Assembly (NCBI RefSeq): GCF_014651855.1
Contig: NZ_BMXR01000003.1
Location: 310,001-374,000 of the forward strand
DNA length: 64,000 nt
Source of the DNA: Saccharospirillum salsuginis
GTDB lineage: Bacteria > Pseudomonadota > Gammaproteobacteria > Pseudomonadales > Natronospirillaceae
Direction: 5' to 3'
The notes under the pieces are model-generated. The model saw nothing but the letters and a program-made list of their open reading frames with translations, had not been told where the DNA came from and did no database searches. This document shows positions 18,926-29,370 of the stretch, piece after piece. The number at the start of each line of letters is the position of its first letter. The stretch's first letter is position 1. The position numbers and the translations under genes were made by a program.

Positions 18926-19801
18926 ATGACAATGAAAACAATGACAACCGGAATAGCACTAGTTGCCTCATTGGCACTGGTAGGCTGCAACTCAAGTGAC
19001 AGCGGAAGCGGTGGTGGCGGTGGTAGCTCCAGCGTCAGTCTTAAGTCGCCGACATTCATCATTACAGAGTCGAATCGGGACTCTGTAGACAGTGTGGCCT
19101 ACAGCTATGCTGGAAATGTAGATGCAACTGATCAGCTGGATGATACAACGAGCCGGGCCTTGTCATTGGGTGAGGACCAGATCAGCCGAGCGCTTCAGCC
19201 TCGCGAGATCGCAGCTCGCTTTAATGAGTCAGAAACCGAAGCCTGTTTTGATTCCGGTTCGGTGACCTACAGTGCTTCAGGCAGTGGTATCAATGAGAAT
19301 ACCGGTGAAATGCAATCCAGTGGTTCCATGAAGGTATCAATGGACTTCAACCAATGCAAAAGCACTTACTCATTCGATGATGGCCTGATCAGCATTTCCA
19401 TGTCCTGGAGCGGATATGATGGTTATAACAGTTTTGACACTCTGTCTTTGAATATTACATTCAATGACTACACGTCCAAATCCTACTACGGTGACGGATC
19501 TCTGGATACGAGTGAATCGATTCACGGTTACATGGATATGTCCCTGGCCAATGATGAAACCAGCGCTTCGCTCGGTCTGTCCATATCCTCATCGGAGATT
19601 GATAACAAAGTTATTAATATAGAAACCACCTCACCAATCAAGCAGCGTGGCTCGGACTACCCCTACACCGGCACCATAGTCGTTACCGGTGGTGATAACA
19701 CCACAGTCACCTACACTGTCGTTTCTAACGGTGTTGAGGTCAGTCTGAATGGTGGACAGGCGGAACTGATCACCTGGAGTGACATGAGCTACTATTATTA
19801 A
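18926..19801 (+). CDS. Uncharacterised lipoprotein
   Basis: The 291-aa product has a lipoprotein signal with lipobox LVGC, then a Ser/Gly linker and a beta-rich, Ser/Asp/Tyr-rich body with only two further Cys residues (about 109 and 148), which may form a disulfide. After the linker the segment ITESNRDSVDSVAYSYAG resembles VDDSNKDDVSTASRVGVE in the lipoprotein at 23185-24072. AGAAGGAA precedes ATG 18926; ATG 18932 is an alternative. Base composition is lower in G+C than the neighbours. I do not recognise a named family. Export to the outer membrane is likely, since the residue after Cys is Asn. Confidence 0.7.
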   Translation: MTMKTMTTGIALVASLALVGCNSSDSGSGGGGGSSSVSLKSPTFIITESNRDSVDSVAYSYAGNVDATDQLDDTTSRALSLGEDQISRALQPREIAARFNESETEACFDSGSVTYSASGSGINENTGEMQSSGSMKVSMDFNQCKSTYSFDDGLISISMSWSGYDGYNSFDTLSLNITFNDYTSKSYYGDGSLDTSESIHGYMDMSLANDETSASLGLSISSSEIDNKVINIETTSPIKQRGSDYPYTGTIVVTGGDNTTVTYTVVSNGVEVSLNGGQAELITWSDMSYYY

Positions 19802-19890
19802 ACATCTGATAGTGCTTTAGTGCGACTCCCTCCTCCCGGGCAAGTTCATTTGGTGAGCCTGGGCGGAGGGGTTCAAATGGGAGAGGGTCG

Positions 19891-20088
19891 GTGAGTAATC
19901 AACATCTGGAGTCTCTGGCCAATCAGATAAAACAGGCCTGCCTGAAGGCCGCACAGGAAGGCTTCGAAGACGCTGAGCTGAGCGGTCTGTGCCGCGAGGG
20001 CTGCGTGGAAGCGGCTTTAAGTGCCATCGAGATGGTCGATATAGACCAACTGCTCGAGTCGAATTTGGAAGATACCGAGGGATCCTGA
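19891..20088 (+). CDS. Small acidic conserved protein
   Basis: A 65-aa acidic protein starting at GTG 19891 with GGGAGAGGG upstream. It is predicted to be helical: SLANQIKQACLKAAQEGFED and GLCREGCVEAALSAIEMVD. I recall similar small proteins (with a G-LC-EG-E-A pattern) in pseudomonads and relatives, of unknown function and sometimes mislabelled as acetyltransferases, but I cannot confirm the link. It lies between a lipoprotein and the HD-GYP gene on the same strand. It is not secreted. Confidence 0.55.
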   Translation: MSNQHLESLANQIKQACLKAAQEGFEDAELSGLCREGCVEAALSAIEMVDIDQLLESNLEDTEGS

Positions 20089-20213
20089 TCCAGATTGTCA
20101 TGAATTTGACGATAACCCGCCTATAAATATTGGAAGTGACGAAAACCCCGGTCTAGGCTGTGAGAGATGTAAAGGAAACCGGGTCGGCCCGGTCCGGACA
20201 GTCGGGGATATCA

Positions 20214-23069
20214 ATGGTGAAACGCGTACCGCTGCACCTGCTGATCAGCCTCAGCATGGTGGCCAGTCTTCTGGTGCTGAGCGTGATACTGGTTTCGGTC
20301 AGTTATCAAAACACCAAATCCACATTGGTGGAGGCCACAGAAAGTGCGGCCGGCAATGCCGGAACGCTGTTGGACGGTCATCTCGATCGTTTGATTCAGC
20401 CGGTTCAAGCGGCTGTCCGGCAATTGCAATTTGACCCGCTCGCGACGGCCGCGCGACTCGATCAACGCATTGCCCGTCTGCCGGTTCTTGCCCAGACTCT
20501 GGATTCAAACCCGCTGTTGAGCGCTGTCTATGCCGGCTATCCGGACGGCGATTTCCTGCTGCTGCGCCATCTTCGCGCCGAGCGCGCCCGACTTCTGGTA
20601 GACGCTCCACCCGATGCCGCTTACCTGATGCAGAGTGTGGTGCGCAGCGACGGGTCGATGCAGGGCGAATGGTGGTTTCTGGGCAGTGACCTGACGATCA
20701 TCGAGCGGCAGGAACGGCCCGACTACCGTTTCGATCCTCGCACCCGTCCCTGGTATCAGGAAGCCCAGCAATCGGGCGATCCTGTTCTGACGCAGCCCTA
20801 CCTATTCTATACCACCGCCGAAATCGGCATCACGCTCGCTTTGAAGACGCCGTGGGGCAGTGTTCTGGGCATGGATGCGTCGGTCGAAGATCTATCGGAT
20901 CAGATGTTGGAATTTCCGTTTACCGCCGGCACCCAGATCGCCTTGATCGACAGCGACCAGCAGGTGGTGGGTTATCCGGACCTGTCGCGAATCGTGGTAG
21001 AAGACGAGGGAGGCGAGCTGCGGTTGGCGCATTTGTCCGACCTCGGGTTGCCGGCTCTGGGGCGACTCGCGGGCGAGCGCATTGCCGCAAATCGCCTGGT
21101 CGACTTCGCGCTCGACGGACGTCAATGGTATGGACTGTGGGCGCCTTTGAGCGCGTTTGCCGGTGACGATTTGCGCATGATGCTGGCCATTCCCGCTGAC
21201 GAACTGCTTGATGGCGCGCTCTCCTTGCTGCTGCGGCAATTGGGTTGGTCCGCGCTGATTGTGCTCGTCGCCTTGCCGTTGGGGTGGTGGATTGGTCGGC
21301 GGATCGGTCTGCCGCTGGACGCGTTGACCCAGCAGGTCACCGCGCTGGGCCGGTTCGATTTCAAGACCCGTATCGGCGTCGATTCCCGCGTGCGGGAGGT
21401 GCATGAACTGGGCGTTCAGACGGCTCGAATGGCCGCCATGATCAACAGTTTTTCGGATATCAGCCACAACCTGAATCGAGCCACCGATCTGGACCGGTTG
21501 TTGGAGCAGGTGCTCACTGGCCTGATGCGGGCTACGGAAGCGGAAACCGGTGCTGTCTACCTGTACGATGCCGATCGCCAGTGTCTGAGGCTGGCCGAAC
21601 AGATCGGATTCGAGGAAGAGCCAGCCGCTACAGTGAGTGCCGAATCCGGGCAAAAGGATCAACAAACGGCTGTACGGCAGGCATTGGAGCGGCACGGTCG
21701 TTCAGTCATGGTGACTCCGTTGCGCAACCGCGAAGAACGGGTGATTGGTGTGTTGGCTCTCGGTCTTCCCGATGGTTCCGGGCAGGGTGAAGCGACATTT
21801 CGGCGGTTTGTAGACCGGTTGGCGGGATCCGTGGCTTTGGCGATTGAAACCCGGCAACTTATCCGCGACCAGAAAGCGTTGATCGAAGGCATTATCAAGG
21901 TGCTGGCCGATGCCATCGACACAAAATCTCCCTACACCGGCGGTCATTGCGACCGGGTACCGCAATTGGCGACCATCCTGCTGGACCGGGTTGAAGCGGC
22001 CCGTGAAGGCCCATTCGCCGACTACAAGCTGACCGATACCGAGCGCTATGAATTCTCGATCGCCGCCTGGCTGCACGATTGCGGCAAAGTCGTGACCCCG
22101 GAATACATCGTCGACAAGGCGACCAAGCTCGAAGTGTTGTACAACCGCATCCACGAAATCCGTATGCGATTCGAAGTGCTTTGGCGCGACGCCGAACTGG
22201 ACTACTGGCAGGGGCGTGATCGGGGCGAGGACGCCGGCGGGTTGGCGCAACAACTCGATGAGACCCGGCACCAACTGCAACAGGAGTTCGCCTTCCTGGC
22301 CGAAATGAACATCGGCGGCGAGACTCTGAGCGACGACGACATCGAACGTATGCATCGCATCGGCGATCGTACCTGGATGCGGCACTTCAGCGACCGTCTG
22401 GGACTGTCGCGGGCCGAACAGCGTCAGCTGGCCCGGTTCCCGGAGCCTGAATTGCCCTGTCTTGAAACATTGCTCGACGACAAAACCGAACATCGAATTC
22501 CCTGGGAAGGCCATGTTCCGCCGGTGGAGCGGGATCATCCCGACAACCGATGGGGCTTCGACATGACGTTACCGGAACATTCCGCCAACCGGGGCGAACG
22601 GTATAACCTCTCAATCCGGCGCGGCACCCTGACCGGTGAGGAGCGTTTTCAGATCAACAACCACATCGTCGAAACCCTGAAAATGCTGACCACGTTACCG
22701 TGGCCCGAACACCTCAAGCGCGTGCCCGACATCGCCGCCAACCACCACGAACGCATGGACGGAAAGGGGTATCCAAGGCGTCTGAAAGGCGATCAAATGT
22801 CCGTCAGCGAGCGCGTCATGGCCATCGCCGACGTCTTCGAAGCCCTGACCGCCGCCGACCGGCCCTACAAACCGCCCAAAACACTGTCCGAATCGTTGAA
22901 CATCATGGTGGCTATGGGCCGGGATGGGCACCTGGACCGGGATTTGCTGCAGTTGTTTATCGAATCGCGGGCTTATCGGGTGTATGCGCAGGGGTTTTTA
23001 AAGCCGGAGCAGATGGATGAGGTGGATGAACGCCGTTTGAGCCAGAGCTTATTTGAGACCACGCTCTAA
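20214..23069 (+). CDS. Cache-HAMP-GAF-HD-GYP domain protein, putative c-di-GMP phosphodiesterase
   Basis: From ATG 20214 the protein is 951 aa. It has an N-terminal membrane anchor, a large periplasmic double-Cache sensor (about 35-330), a second membrane helix (about 340-360), HAMP, GAF (about 420-560) and an HD-GYP domain. The catalytic signatures are HCDRV, His621-Asp622 in WLHDCGK, His844-His845 in NHHERMDGKGYP and the RVMAIADVFEALTAADRPYK segment. HD and HHE are about 220 residues apart, against about 60 in typical HD-GYP domains, so some 160 residues are inserted. The protein likely degrades c-di-GMP in response to a periplasmic ligand. An in-frame GTG at 20160 would add 18 residues; the ATG has GGGGA in front. 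Confidence 0.87.
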   Translation: MVKRVPLHLLISLSMVASLLVLSVILVSVSYQNTKSTLVEATESAAGNAGTLLDGHLDRLIQPVQAAVRQLQFDPLATAARLDQRIARLPVLAQTLDSNPLLSAVYAGYPDGDFLLLRHLRAERARLLVDAPPDAAYLMQSVVRSDGSMQGEWWFLGSDLTIIERQERPDYRFDPRTRPWYQEAQQSGDPVLTQPYLFYTTAEIGITLALKTPWGSVLGMDASVEDLSDQMLEFPFTAGTQIALIDSDQQVVGYPDLSRIVVEDEGGELRLAHLSDLGLPALGRLAGERIAANRLVDFALDGRQWYGLWAPLSAFAGDDLRMMLAIPADELLDGALSLLLRQLGWSALIVLVALPLGWWIGRRIGLPLDALTQQVTALGRFDFKTRIGVDSRVREVHELGVQTARMAAMINSFSDISHNLNRATDLDRLLEQVLTGLMRATEAETGAVYLYDADRQCLRLAEQIGFEEEPAATVSAESGQKDQQTAVRQALERHGRSVMVTPLRNREERVIGVLALGLPDGSGQGEATFRRFVDRLAGSVALAIETRQLIRDQKALIEGIIKVLADAIDTKSPYTGGHCDRVPQLATILLDRVEAAREGPFADYKLTDTERYEFSIAAWLHDCGKVVTPEYIVDKATKLEVLYNRIHEIRMRFEVLWRDAELDYWQGRDRGEDAGGLAQQLDETRHQLQQEFAFLAEMNIGGETLSDDDIERMHRIGDRTWMRHFSDRLGLSRAEQRQLARFPEPELPCLETLLDDKTEHRIPWEGHVPPVERDHPDNRWGFDMTLPEHSANRGERYNLSIRRGTLTGEERFQINNHIVETLKMLTTLPWPEHLKRVPDIAANHHERMDGKGYPRRLKGDQMSVSERVMAIADVFEALTAADRPYKPPKTLSESLNIMVAMGRDGHLDRDLLQLFIESRAYRVYAQGFLKPEQMDEVDERRLSQSLFETTL

Positions 23070-23084
23070 TAGCTGCTAGTTTGT

Positions 23085-23102
23085 GTAGTGCATATGCACT
23101 AC
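23085..23102. promoter_or_regulatory. Perfect 18-bp palindrome upstream of a lipoprotein gene
   Basis: GTAGTGCATATGCACTAC reads the same on both strands. It lies 15 bases after the HD-GYP stop and 83 bases before the lipoprotein start, where an operator could act. It is not followed by a T-run. The binding protein is unknown. Confidence 0.45.
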
Positions 23103-23184
23103 TGTTCGCCGAACTGTTTCTAGACTAGTATTTTCAGTGGCACAAGCCAAAGAGATCAATACACTAGCCGGGGGGATATTCACT

Positions 23185-24072
23185 ATGAAGGCATTAACTA
23201 ATTTGCTGGCAATACTTATGTCAGCGCTATTTCTGACCGCCTGCTCGGGTGGTGGCGATTCTGACGATGACGGTGACTCTTCTGGTGGCGGCTATTCAGG
23301 AAATTCTTCAGCTGCGACCGTAGATGACTCTAATAAAGATGACGTTAGTACCGCGTCAAGGGTTGGTGTTGAAAAAGCAATTGAAAGTGAAGCAGCCCCC
23401 GGTAAAGACGCCGGTTCCGATGTACCTAATGAAGCCGTTTTTATTTTAGATCAAACCGTGGCAGCTATTGAGGGAACACAGTCTCGCTCACTGACTGTTG
23501 AGAGTCGGCAAACAGTGGATCTTTCCTCGTCTGTCTGTAATTCCGGTGGATCGGCTTACTACGAAACCGATGGTTCCTCGAACAGTTCCTATGGAACTTT
23601 CACCATTGTGTATGATAATTGCAGCTATACCTATGGTGGGGAAACAACAACTGTAGATGGTACTGCATCCTGGACCAATAACGAAGATGGGTCTTTCACG
23701 TATGTGTATGACCTTACTGTAACCTATGGTTCAGAATCCTATACTGTAACCGGGACATATTCTTGTGACTCCAACTATAACTGCACCTATGAGGATAATT
23801 TCACTCAAAATGGTGTGAGCTATAAAATATCCAATGTCAGCGTGACCAATAATGGCAGCAGTTTTGATGTTTCAGTCCGCGTTTATCACGAAGATTATGG
23901 ATATGTGGATGTCGTGGGTGATGATTTGGTTGCATGTGATAATGGAGGCTTCCAAAGCGGAACAATCACTGTTTCTGACAGCACTTCAACAGATGTATTG
24001 ACCGTAAGCTTTGTAAGTTGTACTGAAATGACAGTGACCTTTAACGGTTCTTCGCAAACGGTGGCTCAATAA
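23185..24072 (+). CDS. Uncharacterised lipoprotein
   Basis: From ATG 23185, with GGGGGGA about eight bases upstream, the product is 295 aa. It has a lipoprotein signal with lipobox LTAC, a Gly/Ser/Asp linker, an N-terminal segment like that of the lipoprotein at 18926-19801 (SN-basic-D-acidic/S-V), and a beta-rich Tyr/Thr/Ser body with several Cys residues (SVCNSG, YDNCSY, YSCDSNYNCTY, LVACDN, SFVSC). The Ser, or more exactly the residue after the lipid Cys, favours the outer membrane. Base composition is clearly lower in G+C than the flanking genes, which fits later acquisition or relaxed codon use. No function can be assigned. Confidence 0.7.
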   Translation: MKALTNLLAILMSALFLTACSGGGDSDDDGDSSGGGYSGNSSAATVDDSNKDDVSTASRVGVEKAIESEAAPGKDAGSDVPNEAVFILDQTVAAIEGTQSRSLTVESRQTVDLSSSVCNSGGSAYYETDGSSNSSYGTFTIVYDNCSYTYGGETTTVDGTASWTNNEDGSFTYVYDLTVTYGSESYTVTGTYSCDSNYNCTYEDNFTQNGVSYKISNVSVTNNGSSFDVSVRVYHEDYGYVDVVGDDLVACDNGGFQSGTITVSDSTSTDVLTVSFVSCTEMTVTFNGSSQTVAQ

Positions 24073-24082
24073 CCTTAATTTA

Positions 24083-24116
24083 GAGTAAAGCCCACATTAT
24101 GTGGGCTTTACTCTTC
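24083..24116 (+). terminator. Strong terminator after the lipoprotein gene
   Basis: GAGTAAAGCCCAC and GTGGGCTTTACTC form a perfect 13-bp stem around ATTAT, followed by TTCC. The A-rich left arm and T-rich right arm make it work in both directions, so it also insulates the converging Spy-like gene. Confidence 0.85.
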
Positions 24117-24176
24117 CTATTATCCAGGGTTTACGATTAACCACATAAGCAGGCCAACACTTGGTTCTCTTTTCGA

Positions 24177-24638
24177 TTAATTCGATGAAGACTCAATGTC
24201 AGTGGCTTGGTTACTAATTTTACCCCGGTGGTGACCGCCACCCTTCATTCCCTTCCCGTGAAACTCCATATACTCCATTAACGCTTCCACTTGAGTCGGC
24301 TGCAACACCGTACCCAATTGGTCTGCCAACTGCTGATGAGCCGCCGCTCTCAGGGCATCCCGCTCTTCCTGTGTCGGTCGCTGCGCGCCAGAATCGCGGC
24401 GCTCCCGCATCGCCTCGCGCTGGGCTTCGGCGAAGCTTTGCATAACCTCGATCACTTCAGTGGACTGTTCCTCGGTCAGGTTCAATTGTTTGAAAATGTA
24501 TTCGAAGCGCTGACCGGGCTCGCGTGGGCCTTTGTCCCCACCGCCCCAGGCGAAGGCGCCGGTGGAACCGGCCGCGAGGGCGACTACCAGGCCGGTGGCG
24601 ATCAGGGTTTTCTTGCTGGTTGCTATGGTTGATTTCAT
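24177..24638 (-). CDS. Spy/CpxP-like periplasmic chaperone
   Basis: From ATG 24638 the product is 153 aa with a Sec signal peptide (cleavage near TGAFA). The mature part is helical and charged, with the LTxxQ-type motif LTEEQSTEVIEVM and a second related element VLQPTQVEALMEYM, as in Spy and CpxP. The C-terminus is His/Gly-rich (GGGHHRGK). Such proteins are ATP-independent chaperones or stress sensors in the periplasm. It lies 134 bases from the baeR-like gene on the same strand, and spy is a known target of BaeSR, so the three probably form one envelope-stress unit. ATG 24638 leads directly into the signal peptide; the open extension upstream does not. Confidence 0.8.
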   Translation of the reverse strand: MKSTIATSKKTLIATGLVVALAAGSTGAFAWGGGDKGPREPGQRFEYIFKQLNLTEEQSTEVIEVMQSFAEAQREAMRERRDSGAQRPTQEERDALRAAAHQQLADQLGTVLQPTQVEALMEYMEFHGKGMKGGGHHRGKISNQATDIESSSN

Positions 24639-24772
24639 TGTGACGGTCTCCTGCGTCTTGCGTGTTTGAATGTCGGGGCTTTCCCCCTCTGGCAAGACCC
24701 AGTATCACCGCCCAATTCGCACCCAATGTGGAGCGATTGTGGAGTACGATTTATTTACAAGACAGACGGCCG

Positions 24773-25447
24773 CTATTCGAACTTGTACCCCGCCCCGTAT
24801 ACGGACCGCACGAATTCCTGATCCGGCGCCAGCTGGTTCAACTTCTTGCGCAGGTTCTTGATGTGACTGTCGATGGTCCGGTCGTTGACCAGACGTCGGT
24901 CGGGGTAGATCTCGTCCATCAACTGGTCGCGCGAGTAGATGCGGCCGGGGTGAGTCATCAGCACCTGCAGCAGTCGCATTTCGATGGCGGTCAGTTCGGT
25001 TTGTCGGTCGCCGTAGCGGACCAGGTTGTCGTTGTCCGGCAGTTCCAGTCTGGTTTCGTCTTTCGGGGACGGTGTTTGGTTCAGTTGAGTGCGCCGCAGC
25101 ACGGCCTTTACCCGGGCCACCACCTCGCGCGGACTGTAGGGTTTGCAGATGTAGTCGTCCGCGCCCAATTCCAGCCCGAGCAGACGGTCGATTTCCTCTA
25201 CCCGGGCCGTGGTCATGATGATGGGTGTGGCGGACGTCTTGCGGACCTCCCGGCAGATCGTCAAACCGTCGGTGCCGGGCAGCATCAGATCGAGCAGAAT
25301 CAAATCCGGGTGATGATCGGTCAGCCAGGGCATGACGTCGTCGCCGTGGTGGATCAAAGCGGTCTCGAAGCCGTCGCGATGCAGATAGTCCCGCACCACC
25401 CGGGCCAGTTTGGTTTCGTCCTCGACGATCAGAATCATCGGTTTCAT
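24773..25447 (-). CDS. baeR: OmpR-family response regulator, BaeR ortholog
   Basis: The 224-aa protein has a receiver domain with phospho-acceptor Asp in LILLDLMLPGTDGLTICREV and the segment RLLGLELGADDYICKPYSPR, almost the same as E. coli BaeR, followed by a winged-helix DNA-binding domain ending TIDSHIKNLRKKL and VYGAGYKFE. BaeR activates envelope-stress genes such as spy and multidrug efflux genes. The ATG overlaps the end of the kinase gene (25444) by four bases. It lies in the order baeS-baeR-spy-like. Confidence 0.9.
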   Translation of the reverse strand: MKPMILIVEDETKLARVVRDYLHRDGFETALIHHGDDVMPWLTDHHPDLILLDLMLPGTDGLTICREVRKTSATPIIMTTARVEEIDRLLGLELGADDYICKPYSPREVVARVKAVLRRTQLNQTPSPKDETRLELPDNDNLVRYGDRQTELTAIEMRLLQVLMTHPGRIYSRDQLMDEIYPDRRLVNDRTIDSHIKNLRKKLNQLAPDQEFVRSVYGAGYKFE

Positions 25448-26847
25448 GCGCTTCTCCCGCTCGGAAAACGGATCTCCAGAGTCAGCCCGCCCAGCGATGA
25501 GGGTTTGGCCTCGATGTGGCCCTGGTGGGCGTCCACCACGTTGTGCACGATCGCCAGGCCCAGGCCGGATCCGCCGGTGGCTCGGTTGCGGGATCCTTCC
25601 ACCCGATACAGACGTTCGAACAAGCGCGGCAGCGCCGCTTCCGGTACACCCGGAGCCGAATCCGACCAGAGAATGCGGGTGGATCGGGCGTCCTGTGTGA
25701 CATCAATGTCCAGAATGCCCGGAGCCTCGGCCGAGCTGTCGGTATAGCTCAGACTATTCTGCATCAGGTTGGTGAACAACTGAATCAGCCGGTTGCGGTC
25801 CCCTTGAATGAGGGCGGGTGAATCACCGGCGTGGATCCGGACCTGGAAGCAACCCTGTTCAAGAGCGGACTGAAAATGGCCGCGCACTTCGGCGATGATG
25901 TCGTTCAGGTCAACCGCCTCCTTGCGATAGCTCAAGGCACCGGCGTCGGACAAGGACAACTCGTACAGGTCCTCCACCAGCCCTCCCAGACGTTCGATCT
26001 CCTGATGCAGCGACTGCAGCGTCTCGGCATCCGGTTGTCGGATACCGTCCTGCAGTGCTTCCAGCTCGGCGCGGAGGACGGAAATGGGCGTGCGCAATTC
26101 ATGCGAGATATCCGAGATCCAGCGTTGCCGCGCACTCAGGTTCTGGGCCAGGGTGCCGGACAGAGTGTTGAAATCCCGGGCCAGATCGGCCAACTCATCA
26201 CCGCCGTCCGTCGGCAGCTGAACCTCGTAGTCTCCGCTCGTCAAGCGGTGGGTCGCGGTTTTCAGCCGGCTGATGGGTCGAACCAATCGGCTGGCGAACG
26301 GAATGGCCACAGCGGCGGACAGCGCCAGCGATACCAGTGCGATCCAACGCAACTGTCGACGTTGCTGGTCGGCGAACAGCCGGTCGAACTGGGCCGTCAA
26401 GCGCAGGCTTTGCGGGACGCCGAGCTCCCCCACCACCTTGCCCTGCCACTCGATCGGTAACCAGATCATCGGGCCATTGCCCCGATCGTCGCCGAGCACA
26501 TAGTGGCCACGGGCATCCTTCAACTGAATCGGCGGCGGACTAGGTGGGTCCCTGTCCCGCTCGGCTTCCGGCGGGCGGCCCCGGAGTCGGTCACCGTAAA
26601 CATTCCGGTCGATAATGCGTCTCCAGCGCTCGGGCTGCTGACCGATCCACTGCCAGCCGTCCTGGTCGGCATAGGCTTCGGCAAGGCCCTCGAGCAGGGG
26701 CGCTAGCCGCCGCGACTGGACCTCATTGAGGTAGGCGGTGAAGCCTGTGCTGAAGGCGCGGTTGTTGGCGATGACGATGGCCGTGGTCAGCAGGGTATTG
26801 GCCAGGAGAATGACCAGGAAGAGCTTGTAGCGGAGTTTGATGCGCAT
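25444..26847 (-). CDS. baeS: Sensor histidine kinase, BaeS-like
   Basis: The 467-aa inner-membrane kinase has an N-terminal transmembrane helix (about 9-27), a periplasmic sensor of about 140 residues with a Pro/Arg/Asp-rich stretch, a second helix (about 165-190), HAMP, HisKA with the phospho-acceptor in SDISHELRTPISVLRAE, and HATPase_c with the G-box GGSGLGLAIVHNVVDAH. It should phosphorylate the overlapping BaeR-like regulator. The gene is first in its transcription unit; the 570 bases upstream to cpdB hold no convincing gene. Confidence 0.85.
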   Translation of the reverse strand: MRIKLRYKLFLVILLANTLLTTAIVIANNRAFSTGFTAYLNEVQSRRLAPLLEGLAEAYADQDGWQWIGQQPERWRRIIDRNVYGDRLRGRPPEAERDRDPPSPPPIQLKDARGHYVLGDDRGNGPMIWLPIEWQGKVVGELGVPQSLRLTAQFDRLFADQQRRQLRWIALVSLALSAAVAIPFASRLVRPISRLKTATHRLTSGDYEVQLPTDGGDELADLARDFNTLSGTLAQNLSARQRWISDISHELRTPISVLRAELEALQDGIRQPDAETLQSLHQEIERLGGLVEDLYELSLSDAGALSYRKEAVDLNDIIAEVRGHFQSALEQGCFQVRIHAGDSPALIQGDRNRLIQLFTNLMQNSLSYTDSSAEAPGILDIDVTQDARSTRILWSDSAPGVPEAALPRLFERLYRVEGSRNRATGGSGLGLAIVHNVVDAHQGHIEAKPSSLGGLTLEIRFPSGRSA

Positions 26848-27266
26848 GGTGGACGTGATGACCGGATTTGGGATCAGGATACCCGAATAATGTGCATTGA
26901 GTGTGCATTTGCGGTAAGAGGCGATATCGGCCGCGTTGGATGATCAGCCCGGGAATCATTGTCCTTGCCCGAACCTGGCCGCGGCCGATGTCGCCTTGGG
27001 CTCTTCGGCCCTACGATTGCCAGGAGTCATGTTCAGTTGTCTTTTAAGAGTGGTGATGAGATGGATCCGAGGCGATTTTTAGCGGTTTATTGGTCTGGGT
27101 TTAGATCTGTTTGGGATGGGGTACACAACCTTGTCATAGAGGCTTGCCAAGATGTTCGTTTTCTGGCAATTGTTGACCGCTTGGTCAGTGGCGATGTTTT
27201 GGTAACTGACTGAGTAAGGAAACTAAAAACTGCTAAATGCCTGGAGTAGGTGGCTGTTACCGAGTG
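26848..27266. other. Intergenic region between baeS and the repeat before cpdB
   Basis: About 420 bases between divergent genes. An open frame at 27061-27213 (about 50 codons, MDPRRFLAVYWSG...) lies in AT-richer DNA with a loose GAGTGG-type site upstream, but it has no recognisable features and I do not call it a gene. Promoters for baeS and cpdB must lie in this stretch. Confidence 0.4.
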
Positions 27267-27371
27267 CCGGGAGGTGGGGTTGTCCTCAGGGGATGTCCGA
27301 GGCATGGATGCCGAGGTCAAGCCCCCATGGATGGGTATTCGGCGACCCCTGAGGGCAACCCCACCTTCCGG
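27267..27371 (+). repeat. Structured dispersed repeat, copy A (sense +)
   Basis: Outer arms 27267-27292 and 27346-27371 pair over 26 positions; the two non-Watson-Crick positions are both G-U on the plus strand. The 53-base core (27293-27345) has hairpin P2 (GGCA-TGGA-TGCC, 27301-27312) and hairpin P3 (CCC-ATGGAT-GGG, 27324-27335), joined by the conserved linker GTCAAGCC. It lies in the leader of cpdB, 46 bases before its ATG. See the other copies at 37648, 39495, 45172 and 61043. Confidence 0.88.
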
Positions 27372-27417
27372 TACGGATTCCTGGCACCTATTGCTACAAG
27401 CCACAAAGGGGAAGCTC

Positions 27418-29340
<1,923 letters not shown>

Positions 29341-29348
29341 GACCTTCC

Positions 29349-29370
29349 GCCCGGTGCGACCGCACCGGGC
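29349..29370 (+). terminator. Hairpin after cpdB
   Basis: GCCCGGTGC and GCACCGGGC form a perfect 9-bp stem with a 4-base loop, eight bases after the cpdB stop. No T-run follows at once; a TTTTTT tract appears some 30 bases later. Confidence 0.55.

Noticed and set aside
20160-20213. Upstream GTG start for the HD-GYP protein
   Set aside because: The 18 extra residues add no family feature, whereas ATG 20214 begins right before the membrane anchor and has GGGGA upstream.
27061-27213. Possible 50-aa gene upstream of cpdB
   Set aside because: No homologue recognised, weak ribosome-binding site, and no signal or motif.
27250-27417. N-terminal extension of CpdB from 27250
   Set aside because: The extension is the structured repeat itself; ATG 27418 begins a normal signal peptide.
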